Source of the DNA: Chitinophaga pinensis
GTDB taxonomy: Bacteria; Planctomycetota; Phycisphaerae; Phycisphaerales; SM1A02
Length of the DNA: 17,212 nt
NCBI GenBank assembly: GCA_943329105.2
Contig: CALQCP020000021.1
Location: 1 to 17,212, forward strand
Direction of reading: 5' to 3'
Shown here: positions 1-8,300 of the stretch, in pieces
How the letters are laid out: every line of letters begins with the position of its first letter
How positions within the stretch are numbered: the stretch's first letter is position 1
The notes under the pieces: generated by a model
Databases searched by the model: none
The model's input: the letters and a program-made list of their open reading frames with translations, nothing else
What the model was told of the DNA's origin: nothing
Position numbers and translations under genes: made by a program

Positions 1-2525
1 ACCCAGTCGAGCACCGGGATGTCGCCAAGCAGCGGCATCTTGCTCTTGATCTTGTTCTCCGTCTCCTTGCGGATACCGGACAGCACAATCGTCTGATTGT
101 TCTTCACGGTCACGGTGGTATTCGTTTGGCGGCGATCGACGATCGGGTTGCCACCAACACCTTCCGGGCTCGTCACATTGATGTTGGAGAGCAGTACTTC
201 GATCTCCATATTGACGTTGCGATCCTTGGTGATGCGTGGTCGCACGTTCAAGCCGATTCCCACAGGAATCTGATCGAATGTGGCATTCACGCCGCCGCCG
301 GTGTTCAGATCGCTGAGACTTGAACTCTGGAACGGAACGTCCTGACCCTGGAAGAATTTTGCTTCCTTATTGTCGCTGGTAAAGACGCGCGGTTGCTGAA
401 GAATCCGCACCGATGTCTCCTCAGACAACGCCTGCAGGATCACGTTGGCATCAATGCCAAACGCAAAGATGGACTTGTTGAGATCGGGCGGGAAAATGTC
501 ACTCTTCTCGCCGTCGAACGTTGTACCAACCACCACCGCATTATTCGGATTAACGGGGCCCACGCCCTGTCCCCACTTGATACCGAGCTGGAAGTCATCT
601 CCAAGCTGGACTTCTGCAAGGACAACCGAGATCATCACCTGGCGCCCAGGTTGATCGAGATCATGAACGATGGTTGCCAGACTGTCTTGGATCTCTGGTG
701 GAGCCAGGATCAGCAGCGAGTTCTGACCGGCATTCGGCACCACGCGGCTCTTGCCGACGAGTGCACTCACTTCGGTAGCCGTATCTCCAGCACCACGACC
801 CGATTGCCACGGGAACTGAATGCCACCGCTTGAGCCGCCGCCGCTTCCTGGAAGATTGGTGTTTCCGCTGGTGAATCCGTTGGTATTTGACGACCCATTG
901 GCGCCACCGCTGGCCACATTAAAGTCAATACCCGAGAGACCTTCTTGCGGAGCGCGGATGGAGGCTGTCGAACCGGACTGTGCCAGCAGCGCGTTGAGAA
1001 TTTCAGACAATTCCACGGCGCTGGCATGTTTGAGAGGGATGTTCTTTGGCATACCCGCTTGCAGCGGGCGGTCGATTTCAGCAATCAACTCGTCAAGCCA
1101 TTTGAAGTTGTCGGGAGTCTTACTGACAATGATCAGGCGATTGGAGTCTGGGTAGGCCTCAATTCGGAAAATGTTGGCGATGGCCACATCTGCACCGGAT
1201 GATCCACCGCCACCACCGCCACCAAGTCCTTGCACTCGTGATGCGCCAGTGTTGCCGCCGCCGCCGCTTCGTCGCGCGCCGCCGCCTGCACCGCCGCCGC
1301 CCTCAAGCAGCGATTGCAGAACCGCCTGCACTTTGAGTGGGTCGGTGTACTTCAGGTCATAGAGTCGGAAGATGCCACCACTTGTTTCCGATGACGGAGC
1401 ATCAAGCACGGCGATAAGTGACTCGATCTCCTTCATGATGCTCGGCTCAGCACGAATAGTCATGCTGTTGGTTGCTGGGAGCACAGTGACCACCAGTTGT
1501 TCACTGGTACCCACCAGTTCGCTACCGCCGCCTTGAGCGGCACCAGGTGTGCGCCCACGATTCTGCCCCGGCTGTTGCGGCTGTCCACCACCAGCACGCG
1601 GAGTGGATGCGCCGCCCGATGGACCGCGCGAGGAAAATAGTTCGGTAATGATGCCCTGAATCGTCTGCGCATCTTGGTAAAGCAGTCGAATGGTCTTGGT
1701 GCGCACGTCCACATAGGCGGCCACATCAAGCAGGTCGATCATGTGCTGCACGCGCTTCGCCAGCGCGATATCGCCTTCCAAGATGATCTGGTTGGAGTTG
1801 TTGTCCACTTGCAGCGTTGCGTAACTCGGCAACGAATCCTGCAAGCGTTCAAACACCTGGGAAGCCTTGGTGTTCTTGATGCGGAACACCTTGATGACAA
1901 TGTTTCCGTTCTCAGGAAGCGGAGAGATGTCAACGTCTGGCCCAAGCACCTTGGCGGGCTGCAACTGATTCAGTTCGGTGAGACTGTCAATCAGAATCAT
2001 GTCCTCGGTTTCCACAACACCGAGTCCATTGAGGCGGAATGCTTGGAAGATCAGATTGAGGGCTTCGCTCTTGCGCATCTTGCGATCACTGACGATGGTG
2101 ATCTTGATCGGTGTCAGTGCGGTCTGTTTCGGGATCACCACCTTGCCGGTCCACAGTGAGATGGTGTCGATGAGCGTCTTGATTTCCTGGTCACGGAATT
2201 GCAGTCCGACCAGTTCATCAGTGACTGGCGCCTTGCGACCTGATCCAGGTCCGCGGTCCGGTGCTGTTTCGGGGGTCGGCTCCGCAGCGACTGGTGGAGT
2301 GGCTGGCTCGACCTCGGGCGCCTCTTCCGGCGGCAGGTCCATCGGCTGATTCATCCCGTCGCCGCCGTTGCTTGCGGGCTCCTTCGGCGAATCTTGGAAC
2401 GCAGCGGTTGCCGCGCGCCCCACTGGTGACGCAAGCAGGGCAATGAGCAGTGCAAGGGAAGTGGTGTGTCGGGTCTGCAAATGTGTTCTCCAAGCGTTGT
2501 GCCAAGGTGCTCGGTACGGAGCCAT
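1..2525 (-). CDS. gspD: GspD, type II secretion outer-membrane secretin (3' end missing)
   Basis: This is the outer-membrane channel of the T2SS, through which folded substrates leave the periplasm. The 841 codons visible from the ATG at 2525 run off the left edge just after PLLGDIPVLDW, the end of the secretin core, so only a short C-terminal part is missing. Visible in order: a signal peptide (hydrophobic core about 22-32, likely cut near GRA|A at 36-39), an acidic Pro-rich linker (45-100), N0 (about 105-185), four secretin_N-like repeats (about 208-267, 275-375, 385-487, 494-625), and the secretin domain (about 626-841). The core shows VGIGLNVRPRI, the VTVKNNQTIVLSGI strand and MPLLGDIPVL. 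Gly-rich inserts lie at about 300-338, 408-447 and 536-580. No ATG was found upstream to 2615, and the start lacks a clear Shine-Dalgarno site. Family assignment is very secure; the domain count is my own reading. Confidence 0.96.
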   Translation of the reverse strand, partial: MAPYRAPWHNAWRTHLQTRHTTSLALLIALLASPVGRAATAAFQDSPKEPASNGGDGMNQPMDLPPEEAPEVEPATPPVAAEPTPETAPDRGPGSGRKAPVTDELVGLQFRDQEIKTLIDTISLWTGKVVIPKQTALTPIKITIVSDRKMRKSEALNLIFQAFRLNGLGVVETEDMILIDSLTELNQLQPAKVLGPDVDISPLPENGNIVIKVFRIKNTKASQVFERLQDSLPSYATLQVDNNSNQIILEGDIALAKRVQHMIDLLDVAAYVDVRTKTIRLLYQDAQTIQGIITELFSSRGPSGGASTPRAGGGQPQQPGQNRGRTPGAAQGGGSELVGTSEQLVVTVLPATNSMTIRAEPSIMKEIESLIAVLDAPSSETSGGIFRLYDLKYTDPLKVQAVLQSLLEGGGGAGGGARRSGGGGNTGASRVQGLGGGGGGGSSGADVAIANIFRIEAYPDSNRLIIVSKTPDNFKWLDELIAEIDRPLQAGMPKNIPLKHASAVELSEILNALLAQSGSTASIRAPQEGLSGIDFNVASGGANGSSNTNGFTSGNTNLPGSGGGSSGGIQFPWQSGRGAGDTATEVSALVGKSRVVPNAGQNSLLILAPPEIQDSLATIVHDLDQPGRQVMISVVLAEVQLGDDFQLGIKWGQGVGPVNPNNAVVVGTTFDGEKSDIFPPDLNKSIFAFGIDANVILQALSEETSVRILQQPRVFTSDNKEAKFFQGQDVPFQSSSLSDLNTGGGVNATFDQIPVGIGLNVRPRITKDRNVNMEIEVLLSNINVTSPEGVGGNPIVDRRQTNTTVTVKNNQTIVLSGIRKETENKIKSKMPLLGDIPVLDW

Positions 2526-2639
2526 CTGGCCGGGAACCAGTCCAAGCTCATTGGAGCCAGAACAGGGTCTTGTAGGGTCTATCGGCTGTGTGGGTCCGTT
2601 GACTAAGAAACGCCAGTCCCCAATGGCGGATTGCTGGCA

Positions 2640-2700
2640 AGCCCCGGTTTCTGAGTGGTTCAGGGAGTTAATACTGCCGGGGCTCTGGCGGGCACCCGCC
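2640..2700 (-). other. GC-rich inverted repeats in the gspC-gspD gap
   Basis: The 206 bases between the gspC stop and the gspD start (2526-2731) hold no gene. They contain two inverted repeats. AGCCCCGG (2640-2647) pairs with CCGGGGCT (2677-2684), an 8-base-pair stem around a 29-base loop. GGCGGG-CA-CCCGCC (2687-2700) is compact and begins 32 bases after the gspC stop in transcript sense. Next to it GTCCCCTGCGCCC occurs twice (about 2700-2727). Neither stem is followed by a U-run, so a classical terminator is unlikely. They could be an mRNA processing, stabilising or attenuation element that sets secretin levels apart from the upstream genes. The structure is visible; the role is inferred. 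Confidence 0.35.
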
Positions 2701-2731
2701 GTCCCCTGCGCCCGCGTCCCCTGCGCCCCCG

Positions 2732-3802
2732 TTAGCGGGTCAGGTCCTCAAGGCGCTGCACCAACCACTGCTCCTCGGCGTCCAGGCGCTGGCGAGTGGC
2801 ATCGTTCAGGTCTGGGCGCGCTCGGGCAGCCGCCACCTGTGCCAGGGCGGTTCGAGCGGGTTCGATCTCCAGCCGTGAGACCGCCACCTGGGTGGTTGCA
2901 GCGGGAATAGGCGGCACGGCAGGCGTTGCATTCAGGACTGGTGCTGTTTCGGCGGCCCCGGAAGCACCACCCGCTTCGGTAGCGCCATCCGCGCCAGAGG
3001 CTCCACCAGCTCCAGCGGCCCCGGCAGCTCCAGCGGCCCCGGAAGCACCACCCGCCCCAGCAGCGCCGTTTGCTCCTGCAGCGGCTCCTTTCGACCCGGT
3101 TCCGCTTGGGATGCCACCGGCCCCAGCGCCCGCCACTGCACCGGCCGTGCCGGGTGGCGTGGCGGTCTTGGTGACCATGGTTCCTGCTGGGCCCGCTCCG
3201 CTTCGGGTTCCGACCCCGCCAGCGCCTGCGGCCGGTTCCACCGTCACGCCGGACGGCGTACTGGCGCTCGTCAGCGGCTTGAAGTTCGCCTCGTTCATCT
3301 TCTGACCAACCGCCACGTCGTATTCCTTGCCCTTGTGCCGGATCTTCACCATCCACGGCGAGATGATCTCGACCAGGGTGATGCCCTCCGCGTCCTTACC
3401 GATTTCAACAGTGCGAGCACCTTCCAGGTAGACGGTGCTGCCAAGCATGCCGACCACTTTTGGCCCCGTGTATTCGGTTGGTGCTTGTGGCGGCGGAGGT
3501 GGTGGGGACGGCGGCGGCGGCGGCGGTGGCGGCGGAATCTTGCGCTTCCAGTCCTGCGGCGCGAAGAACAACGAGCGTCCCGCAAAGCGAGACTCATACG
3601 TCCCCTGCGTCGTCTCATGTTGCGCAAGCAGCGGCGTAGTGACATCAACCGCGTCTATCGATGCCGAAGGACGAAAGATGTCAATCAGCAGCGGGGCAGA
3701 GTGTTGCACCAACACCACGGCACCAGCACTCGCGCATAGCACCGTGGCGACCAACATGCCTGACCAACGAATTCCAGATGGAAGTTGAAATTGCAGGTTC
3801 AT
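2732..3802 (-). CDS. gspC: GspC-like inner-membrane protein with PilP-like HR domain
   Basis: GspC links the inner-membrane platform to the N-terminal domains of the secretin. The predicted protein has 356 residues: a short cytoplasmic stretch, one membrane segment (about 13-33), a periplasmic linker containing a run of Pro with one Ser (about 90-106), and an HR/PilP-like beta domain (about 110-170, with TGPKVVGMLG and VEIISPWMVKIRHKGKEY). A Gly/Ala-rich region with collagen-like GAX periodicity follows, then a charged helical tail (last 41 residues). No PDZ or coiled-coil region typical of many GspC proteins is seen. The start at 3802 was chosen because its ATG overlaps the gspM stop as ATGA; a longer reading from 3835 would add 11 residues before the membrane anchor. 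The C-terminal tail matches that of GspL (see findings). Assignment rests on context plus the HR-like domain. Confidence 0.85.
   Translation of the reverse strand: MNLQFQLPSGIRWSGMLVATVLCASAGAVVLVQHSAPLLIDIFRPSASIDAVDVTTPLLAQHETTQGTYESRFAGRSLFFAPQDWKRKIPPPPPPPPPSPPPPPPQAPTEYTGPKVVGMLGSTVYLEGARTVEIGKDAEGITLVEIISPWMVKIRHKGKEYDVAVGQKMNEANFKPLTSASTPSGVTVEPAAGAGGVGTRSGAGPAGTMVTKTATPPGTAGAVAGAGAGGIPSGTGSKGAAAGANGAAGAGGASGAAGAAGAAGAGGASGADGATEAGGASGAAETAPVLNATPAVPPIPAATTQVAVSRLEIEPARTALAQVAAARARPDLNDATRQRLDAEEQWLVQRLEDLTR
2952..3055. repeat. Direct and tandem repeats inside the gspC Gly/Ala region
   Basis: A 23-base sequence starting GCGGCCCCGGAAGCACC occurs identically at 2952-2974 and 3033-3055, 81 bases (27 codons) apart. 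Between them the 18-base unit CAGCTCCAGCGGCCCCGG is repeated perfectly in tandem at 3007-3024 and 3025-3042. All spacings are multiples of three, so reading frame is kept. They encode part of the GAX-type repeat of GspC. Their near-perfect identity at DNA level points to recent slippage or unequal exchange. Confidence 0.85.
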
Positions 3803-4461
3803 CGCGCGGACCTCCCGGTTGCAGCAATCACCCATGTCTCAATGGTGGCCTGCACAGTGACCTTCCGATTCTGGTCATTTTTCTGCAGGCGCAGCGAAGT
3901 AATTCCATCGATCATTGGGTGTGACTCCAAGTCTGCGATGAACTTCGGCAACTCGTCCGCGGTTGTCTCAAATTTCACTTCTGCCTGCAGGCGATCAATG
4001 GATGGACCAAGCAGCGCAGCGTCATTATCTTTGACGCGCTGTCCGGTCCGCGCTTCGTAACTGTAGCCAGCCACCTTGTGCTTGCGGGCAACTTCGTCAA
4101 TCGCACGTGCAAGTTCTTCGCGACCAACCGCTGCTGGACCAGGGGTAACCACCGGGCCAAACGTCGCCACCGATCGGCGCAGGTCGGCGCTCACTGTGCT
4201 GTTGCGCTTGGCGCCGCGATCCAACGCCGCTTCAATGCGTTCGCTTTCGGAAGCCCAGCCGCGCGCGTATGACCACAACAATTCATCAATCGCAAACCAC
4301 GCAATCACCACCAGCACGGCGATGACCAGCCACTGTTGCCGGCGCGGAAGTGCGTCATAGCGCATGCGGAGATCAGCAGCTTGATTACGGAACGAACGGC
4401 GCTTCTTGGCACGAACTGGTGCCGGAATGCTGCTCTCGAGGTTGGCGGGAAGATTGGTCAT
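3799..4461 (-). CDS. gspM: GspM/PilO-like inner-membrane platform protein
   Basis: The protein has 220 residues and bitopic topology: a basic cytoplasmic N-terminus (1-42), one membrane segment (about 43-62, WLVIAVLVVIAWFAIDELLW), a helical periplasmic region with many charged residues (about 68-100), and a C-terminal alpha/beta domain (about 110-215) of the type seen in GspM and PilO, with LQAEVKFETTADELPKFIAD followed by strand-like segments. GspM partners GspL and helps place the ATPase and pseudopilus base. It starts 22 bases after the gspL stop without an obvious Shine-Dalgarno site, and its TGA overlaps the gspC ATG. GspM proteins are poorly conserved, so the name depends largely on topology, size and position between gspL and gspC. 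Confidence 0.8.
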   Translation of the reverse strand: MTNLPANLESSIPAPVRAKKRRSFRNQAADLRMRYDALPRRQQWLVIAVLVVIAWFAIDELLWSYARGWASESERIEAALDRGAKRNSTVSADLRRSVATFGPVVTPGPAAVGREELARAIDEVARKHKVAGYSYEARTGQRVKDNDAALLGPSIDRLQAEVKFETTADELPKFIADLESHPMIDGITSLRLQKNDQNRKVTVQATIETWVIAATGRSAR

Positions 4462-4483
4462 AGTTGCACTGGAGCGTTCGATT

Positions 4484-6637
4484 TCATTCGTGCTTGCATC
4501 GTTCGAGCAGAAGGTCGAACTCGGTCTTCAGACGAGTCTTGACTGCATCGTCAAGGTCGGCGCGCTGTCGGGCGCGTGAGACCTTCACAAGGGCCTCGCG
4601 TGCTTCTTCGCGGCTCATGCGCTTGATTTCATTCTCACTCAAGACTGGTGGTGGGGGCTCAACTTCGCTGCTTCCGCCGAGGTTGCCGCGCGTGGCAAGT
4701 CCACCGCGCGTCGCCGTGCCTGCAGCGCGTGCGCCACGGGCGGCGGCTTTGCTGTCTGCGCCTGCAGCAGCAGTGGCGCCTGCATCGGTGGTAGTGGCAT
4801 CAGCGGGCTCAGTATTCGCCGCCGCTGCTTTGGTGGCATCCGTAGTTGATGCACCCGCGGCACCGCTGCCAGTGGTAGCCGACGGCGTGAATGGCGTTCC
4901 GGCGGATGACTTCCCTCGCCCCGAACCGCGCACCTGGCGACCACTGTCTTTGCCTGTCTTTGCATCCCCATCGGCAGGATCAGTTCCCGAAGCCGCTGCG
5001 ACCGTACTGCCGGACTTTGCTGCTTCCTCAGGCGCCGCGCCAGAGTTCGTAGCGGCGGATGCACTGGTTGACCGTGATGTCGATCCCGAGGCGGTAGTGG
5101 TCCGCGCATCCAGTCCCGACGCAACCGTGTCAACATCTTCTGGCGGTGGTCCGTAGCGACGGACTCGCATCGAGGTACGTGCAAAGTCCTGTGCTTCAGG
5201 GAAAGCAACGGTGTAGGTTGGCCGCACTGCAGTCGCGTTGATTGCAAACTCTTGATAGCCGCGCGTGTCGGGCGCTTCAGAGTTGCGCAACACTTGTTCA
5301 AACGCACCGCTTTCGCGCAGCTGCTTCTCCATCTGCAACATGATCTCGGTGCCCTGCAGTCCGCCCGCAGCACGAGCTTTGCCACGCACTGTGACCGCCT
5401 GGCCCTTGGCCGACTGCGCAACATTGATGAATTCCACCTCAATGCCGTCCGGTGCGCTGCATGCAATGTCTGAAAGCGTCTTCGTCATGGAAGCGCCTTG
5501 GCGACCAAGCACGCGATACATGGCCTGCTTCTTGCGATCGAGTTCCTCGGCCTTCACGTATGCCTCAAGGTCAGGCAATTTCCAGCGCAGAAGCAGTAAG
5601 CGCGCCCCCTCCACAGCCAGGGGCGCCAGCGCAAGCGTCAAGATGCCCGCCATCATGATGCGCCGCGCAGTGCGTGGCTCGGAGATGCGATTGATTAGCG
5701 CACCCAATCGGTCCGGACGCGCGCTCAAGTCAGTCCATTGCAGTCGGGTCAATGGCATGGCTGGTCCGCTTGCCGCGAGCGCAATACCAACCGCCAGACC
5801 ATGAGTGCGCCACCACTGCGGGTCCGAAGACTCATCGCAATCGCGCACCAATGCGGAGAGCTTTCCGAGGTCTGCATCGGCACAACCAAATCCACCAGAC
5901 AGCGCGCCACGGGCCGCTTGCACCGTCCGCTCAATGATGTTTGGAATTTCTGCACCCGGCACACCAGCATGTACGCACGCCTCACCGACTGCTTGCGCTA
6001 CCTCAGCAATCTCAATGTCCTCGCCGTTACCACCAGCGCGGATCACGCGTGCCAGCAAGCCACGGGTGGTTGGAACGCAGACCGAAAGCACGCCGTTCGC
6101 TGAATCAACCCACAGCAAAGGAACATCGGTCACCGAAGCGATGGCGGCGAGACCGGCGATCGCTGGCGCAAAGGAAACCATTGGTCCTTCACTCAGGCCT
6201 TGTGGCATGTCGGCGCGGTTGGCATCTTCTGGCCACTCAGCAACCAGCCCAGTTCGGATGCCTTCGCCGCGCTCGCGTGGGAGCAAGGCCGAAGCAACGC
6301 GCCAATCAGAAGTTCTGCCTTGCACAAATGCGCTGGCATTCAGTTGCAGTGCGCCCTCCAGCCGCGCTTCATCAGCGGGCGGCAATTGCACCGCACGAAC
6401 GATGACGTCCGCGCCAGGAAGCGCAACGATGGCACGTGCGGCGCGTTGTGTTTCGATCCACTTACCCACGCGTTCATCGTCGGTACCAAAGTGCTGCGCA
6501 GCCAACATGCTGACCGCTCCATCGCTGGTGCGCAGTGATGTCAGCTCGAATCCATCGCGGGTAGCGCGGATCACTGCCACCACGCGGGGATCGCGCATGA
6601 GGGCGGGGACTACGGGCTTCTTTGCGGACTTCTTCAT
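4484..6637 (-). CDS. gspL: GspL, PilM/PilN-type inner-membrane platform protein
   Basis: GspL connects the GspE ATPase to the periplasmic platform. The 717-residue product has a PilM/GspL-like cytoplasmic domain of actin-like fold (about 15-320), one membrane segment (about 326-350), a PilN-like periplasmic domain (about 355-475), a long disordered Thr/Ser/Ala/Gly-rich region (about 500-665), and a charged helical C-terminus. This is much longer than typical GspL (about 400 residues); the excess is the disordered region and the tail. The ATG at 6637 was chosen because it lies 7 bases after the gspK stop and opens MKKSAKKP; an upstream in-frame reading from 6721 would overlap gspK and is less likely. 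The last 39 residues align without gaps to the end of GspC (17 identities). Confidence 0.88.
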   Translation of the reverse strand: MKKSAKKPVVPALMRDPRVVAVIRATRDGFELTSLRTSDGAVSMLAAQHFGTDDERVGKWIETQRAARAIVALPGADVIVRAVQLPPADEARLEGALQLNASAFVQGRTSDWRVASALLPRERGEGIRTGLVAEWPEDANRADMPQGLSEGPMVSFAPAIAGLAAIASVTDVPLLWVDSANGVLSVCVPTTRGLLARVIRAGGNGEDIEIAEVAQAVGEACVHAGVPGAEIPNIIERTVQAARGALSGGFGCADADLGKLSALVRDCDESSDPQWWRTHGLAVGIALAASGPAMPLTRLQWTDLSARPDRLGALINRISEPRTARRIMMAGILTLALAPLAVEGARLLLLRWKLPDLEAYVKAEELDRKKQAMYRVLGRQGASMTKTLSDIACSAPDGIEVEFINVAQSAKGQAVTVRGKARAAGGLQGTEIMLQMEKQLRESGAFEQVLRNSEAPDTRGYQEFAINATAVRPTYTVAFPEAQDFARTSMRVRRYGPPPEDVDTVASGLDARTTTASGSTSRSTSASAATNSGAAPEEAAKSGSTVAAASGTDPADGDAKTGKDSGRQVRGSGRGKSSAGTPFTPSATTGSGAAGASTTDATKAAAANTEPADATTTDAGATAAAGADSKAAARGARAAGTATRGGLATRGNLGGSSEVEPPPPVLSENEIKRMSREEAREALVKVSRARQRADLDDAVKTRLKTEFDLLLERCKHE

Positions 6638-6644
6638 TCGTATT

Positions 6645-8300
6645 TCACTGCTCGCGGTAGGAGATGATCTTGGCGGGGAGCTGAGACTTATCAACGACCG
6701 CCTCGATCTCAACTTCGGCACCGGTTGATGCGGCTCGGCCGCGGCTCGTCACGGTATACACGCTGCTGGTGACATCAAATTGCGTGGCAAGTTGAGTAAG
6801 AACCGTGGGATTAATGCCGGACATGTCCGAAAGGTCGGCGAGGCTGGTAATGCCTTCTGGTTTGGCGCGTCGGCGAGCGATGATGGCATCGGCCAAGCGC
6901 GGATCAATCTCCAGTACTTCCTTGAGTACCGAGTCCGGCACGGTGTTGATATTCATCCGCCCGGGCACAGGCTTGGTGAAGTCATCCGCGGTGGTTTCGC
7001 GTAAGACCGCTCGCAGTTGCGCATTGGTGAGGTCCGCAACAGCGGAGGCGCCGCTGGCACCGCCGCTTGATCTGCCGCTACTTGAGCGGCCGCTCGAACC
7101 GCCGCCTGCCGATGATGACCCCCCGGCGCTGGTGGACCCCCGACCGCCCGCAGCTCCGCCTGAAACAGATTGCGCCCCGCCGCCGGTACTCACGGCCATT
7201 CCGCCACTGCTGCCACCTCCGCCCCCTCCTCCTCCTCCTCCTCCCCCTCCCGTACCCCGACCACCGCTTGTGCTGCCGCCACCGCTCGTGCTGCCGCCGG
7301 TCTTGCCTCCGGTGCTGCCACTCGCGCCACCAGTGGTGCCGCTACTTCCACCCGTACCGCCCGCACTCAGCTGACTGAGCGGTGTGGCAATCAGCGCCTC
7401 GGGTTTGGCATTGGGCTGGTTGCCATACGTTGTCAACGCCTTGGCTTGTTCGGCATCAATTCCCAGTCGCTTGGTGAGCGATTCCGGATCGGCGCCCTTC
7501 AGTGGCAATTTATCTTCGCCACTCAGCGACATTGGGCTCTGCACCGACGTGGCAGTCAGGAACTTTGACCACCCACCATCGAGTTTGCCATCAGGCTTGT
7601 CATTTGGAAAGCTCTTGTTTCCATCATTCTCGTTGGGATCAAGGCGACCATTGAGATTCCAGTCCTCGCCGCGGACGTACAGCGGCCATGCACCGGCAAC
7701 CAACTCCAATTCAGCAAAGCTGCGGAAGTTTCCATTGCGCGGCTTGTAGCCAAGCGAGCGGTTGGAGTAGTAGTCGCTCTCCGCGCCAAGGCCTTGAACG
7801 TTGTCATCCGCATCCCGCCAGTCGACGATGGCGTCGACCACATCGGGCGTCATGTTCGGAATGTTGGTGAGCTGCGTGCTGGTGGCCACGTTGATGTTGA
7901 GTTTGGAACCCTCATCAAGCGGACCAGCCCATTCAAGGCCGTCAAGGAAGTGTCGGATGTCCCAACTGCCAGTGGCGGTCGTTCCGGTCGCGTGCTCTTC
8001 CATGTCACGCACCACTGCCATCGGGTCATCGGGGTCGGCGTTCTGGAGGTGAAACTCCATGATCGCCACCATTTGCTCCATGCCGGCGCGCGCAGCCCAG
8101 CGCGCTTGCACACGCGCGAGCGTCTCGCGTCCAACCACCGCTTGGCGGAACGTGACGATTTGCGTGGCAGAAACTAATACCGCCGCCACGGCCACAGCCC
8201 ACACCACCACCACCACCACGCTGCCGCGGTGAGCCGCGCGTTGCGACCTTGGTGCGTGCATCGTTGTGCAGCGGTTACGGGTTGGTGCAAACATCGTCAT
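6645..8300 (-). CDS. gspK: GspK, minor pseudopilin of the pseudopilus tip
   Basis: GspK caps the pseudopilus tip together with GspI and GspJ. The 551-residue protein has a basic N-terminus ending HRG|SVVVVVVW, a hydrophobic helix (about 27-47) and no Glu at +5, as is usual for GspK. The family region KLNINVATSTQL (133-144) continues into AIVDWRDADD (157-166). A Ca-binding-like loop D213-W-N-L-N-G-R-L-D-P-N-E224 follows, then a Gly/Ser-rich insert of about 110 residues, and a C-terminal helix-hairpin-helix-like part with GRMNINTVPDSVL. The insert makes it far longer than the usual 300-350 residues. Its ATG overlaps the gspJ stop as ATGA, suggesting coupled translation. Downstream gspL begins 7 bases on. 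Confidence 0.94.
   Translation of the reverse strand: MTMFAPTRNRCTTMHAPRSQRAAHRGSVVVVVVWAVAVAAVLVSATQIVTFRQAVVGRETLARVQARWAARAGMEQMVAIMEFHLQNADPDDPMAVVRDMEEHATGTTATGSWDIRHFLDGLEWAGPLDEGSKLNINVATSTQLTNIPNMTPDVVDAIVDWRDADDNVQGLGAESDYYSNRSLGYKPRNGNFRSFAELELVAGAWPLYVRGEDWNLNGRLDPNENDGNKSFPNDKPDGKLDGGWSKFLTATSVQSPMSLSGEDKLPLKGADPESLTKRLGIDAEQAKALTTYGNQPNAKPEALIATPLSQLSAGGTGGSSGTTGGASGSTGGKTGGSTSGGGSTSGGRGTGGGGGGGGGGGGGSSGGMAVSTGGGAQSVSGGAAGGRGSTSAGGSSSAGGGSSGRSSSGRSSGGASGASAVADLTNAQLRAVLRETTADDFTKPVPGRMNINTVPDSVLKEVLEIDPRLADAIIARRRAKPEGITSLADLSDMSGINPTVLTQLATQFDVTSSVYTVTSRGRAASTGAEVEIEAVVDKSQLPAKIISYREQ
7045..7370. repeat. Gly/Ser-rich low-complexity insert in gspK
   Basis: This stretch codes for about 110 residues made almost wholly of Gly, Ser, Thr and Ala, including an uninterrupted run of 13 Gly. 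On the plus strand it is a run of CCT/CCG/CCA repeats that creates long Pro-rich antisense reading frames with no coding value. It separates the GspK core from its C-terminal helix-hairpin-helix part. Confidence 0.8.

Noticed and set aside
2796..3305. Ala/Pro-rich plus-strand frame opposite gspC
   Set aside because: Shadow of the Gly/Ala-rich repeat of GspC on the other strand.
4464..5156. 230-codon plus-strand frame opposite the gspL linker
   Set aside because: Low-complexity Ala/Ser/Val-rich composition mirrors the disordered region of GspL; no gene features.
5805..6728. 307-codon plus-strand open frame opposite gspL
   Set aside because: It is antisense to a well-supported gene, has no recognisable domain, and arises from the GC-rich codon pattern of the other strand.
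6805..7374. 189-codon Pro-rich plus-strand frame
   Set aside because: Its Pro runs are the reverse complement of the Gly codons in the gspK insert; no start context or domain supports it.
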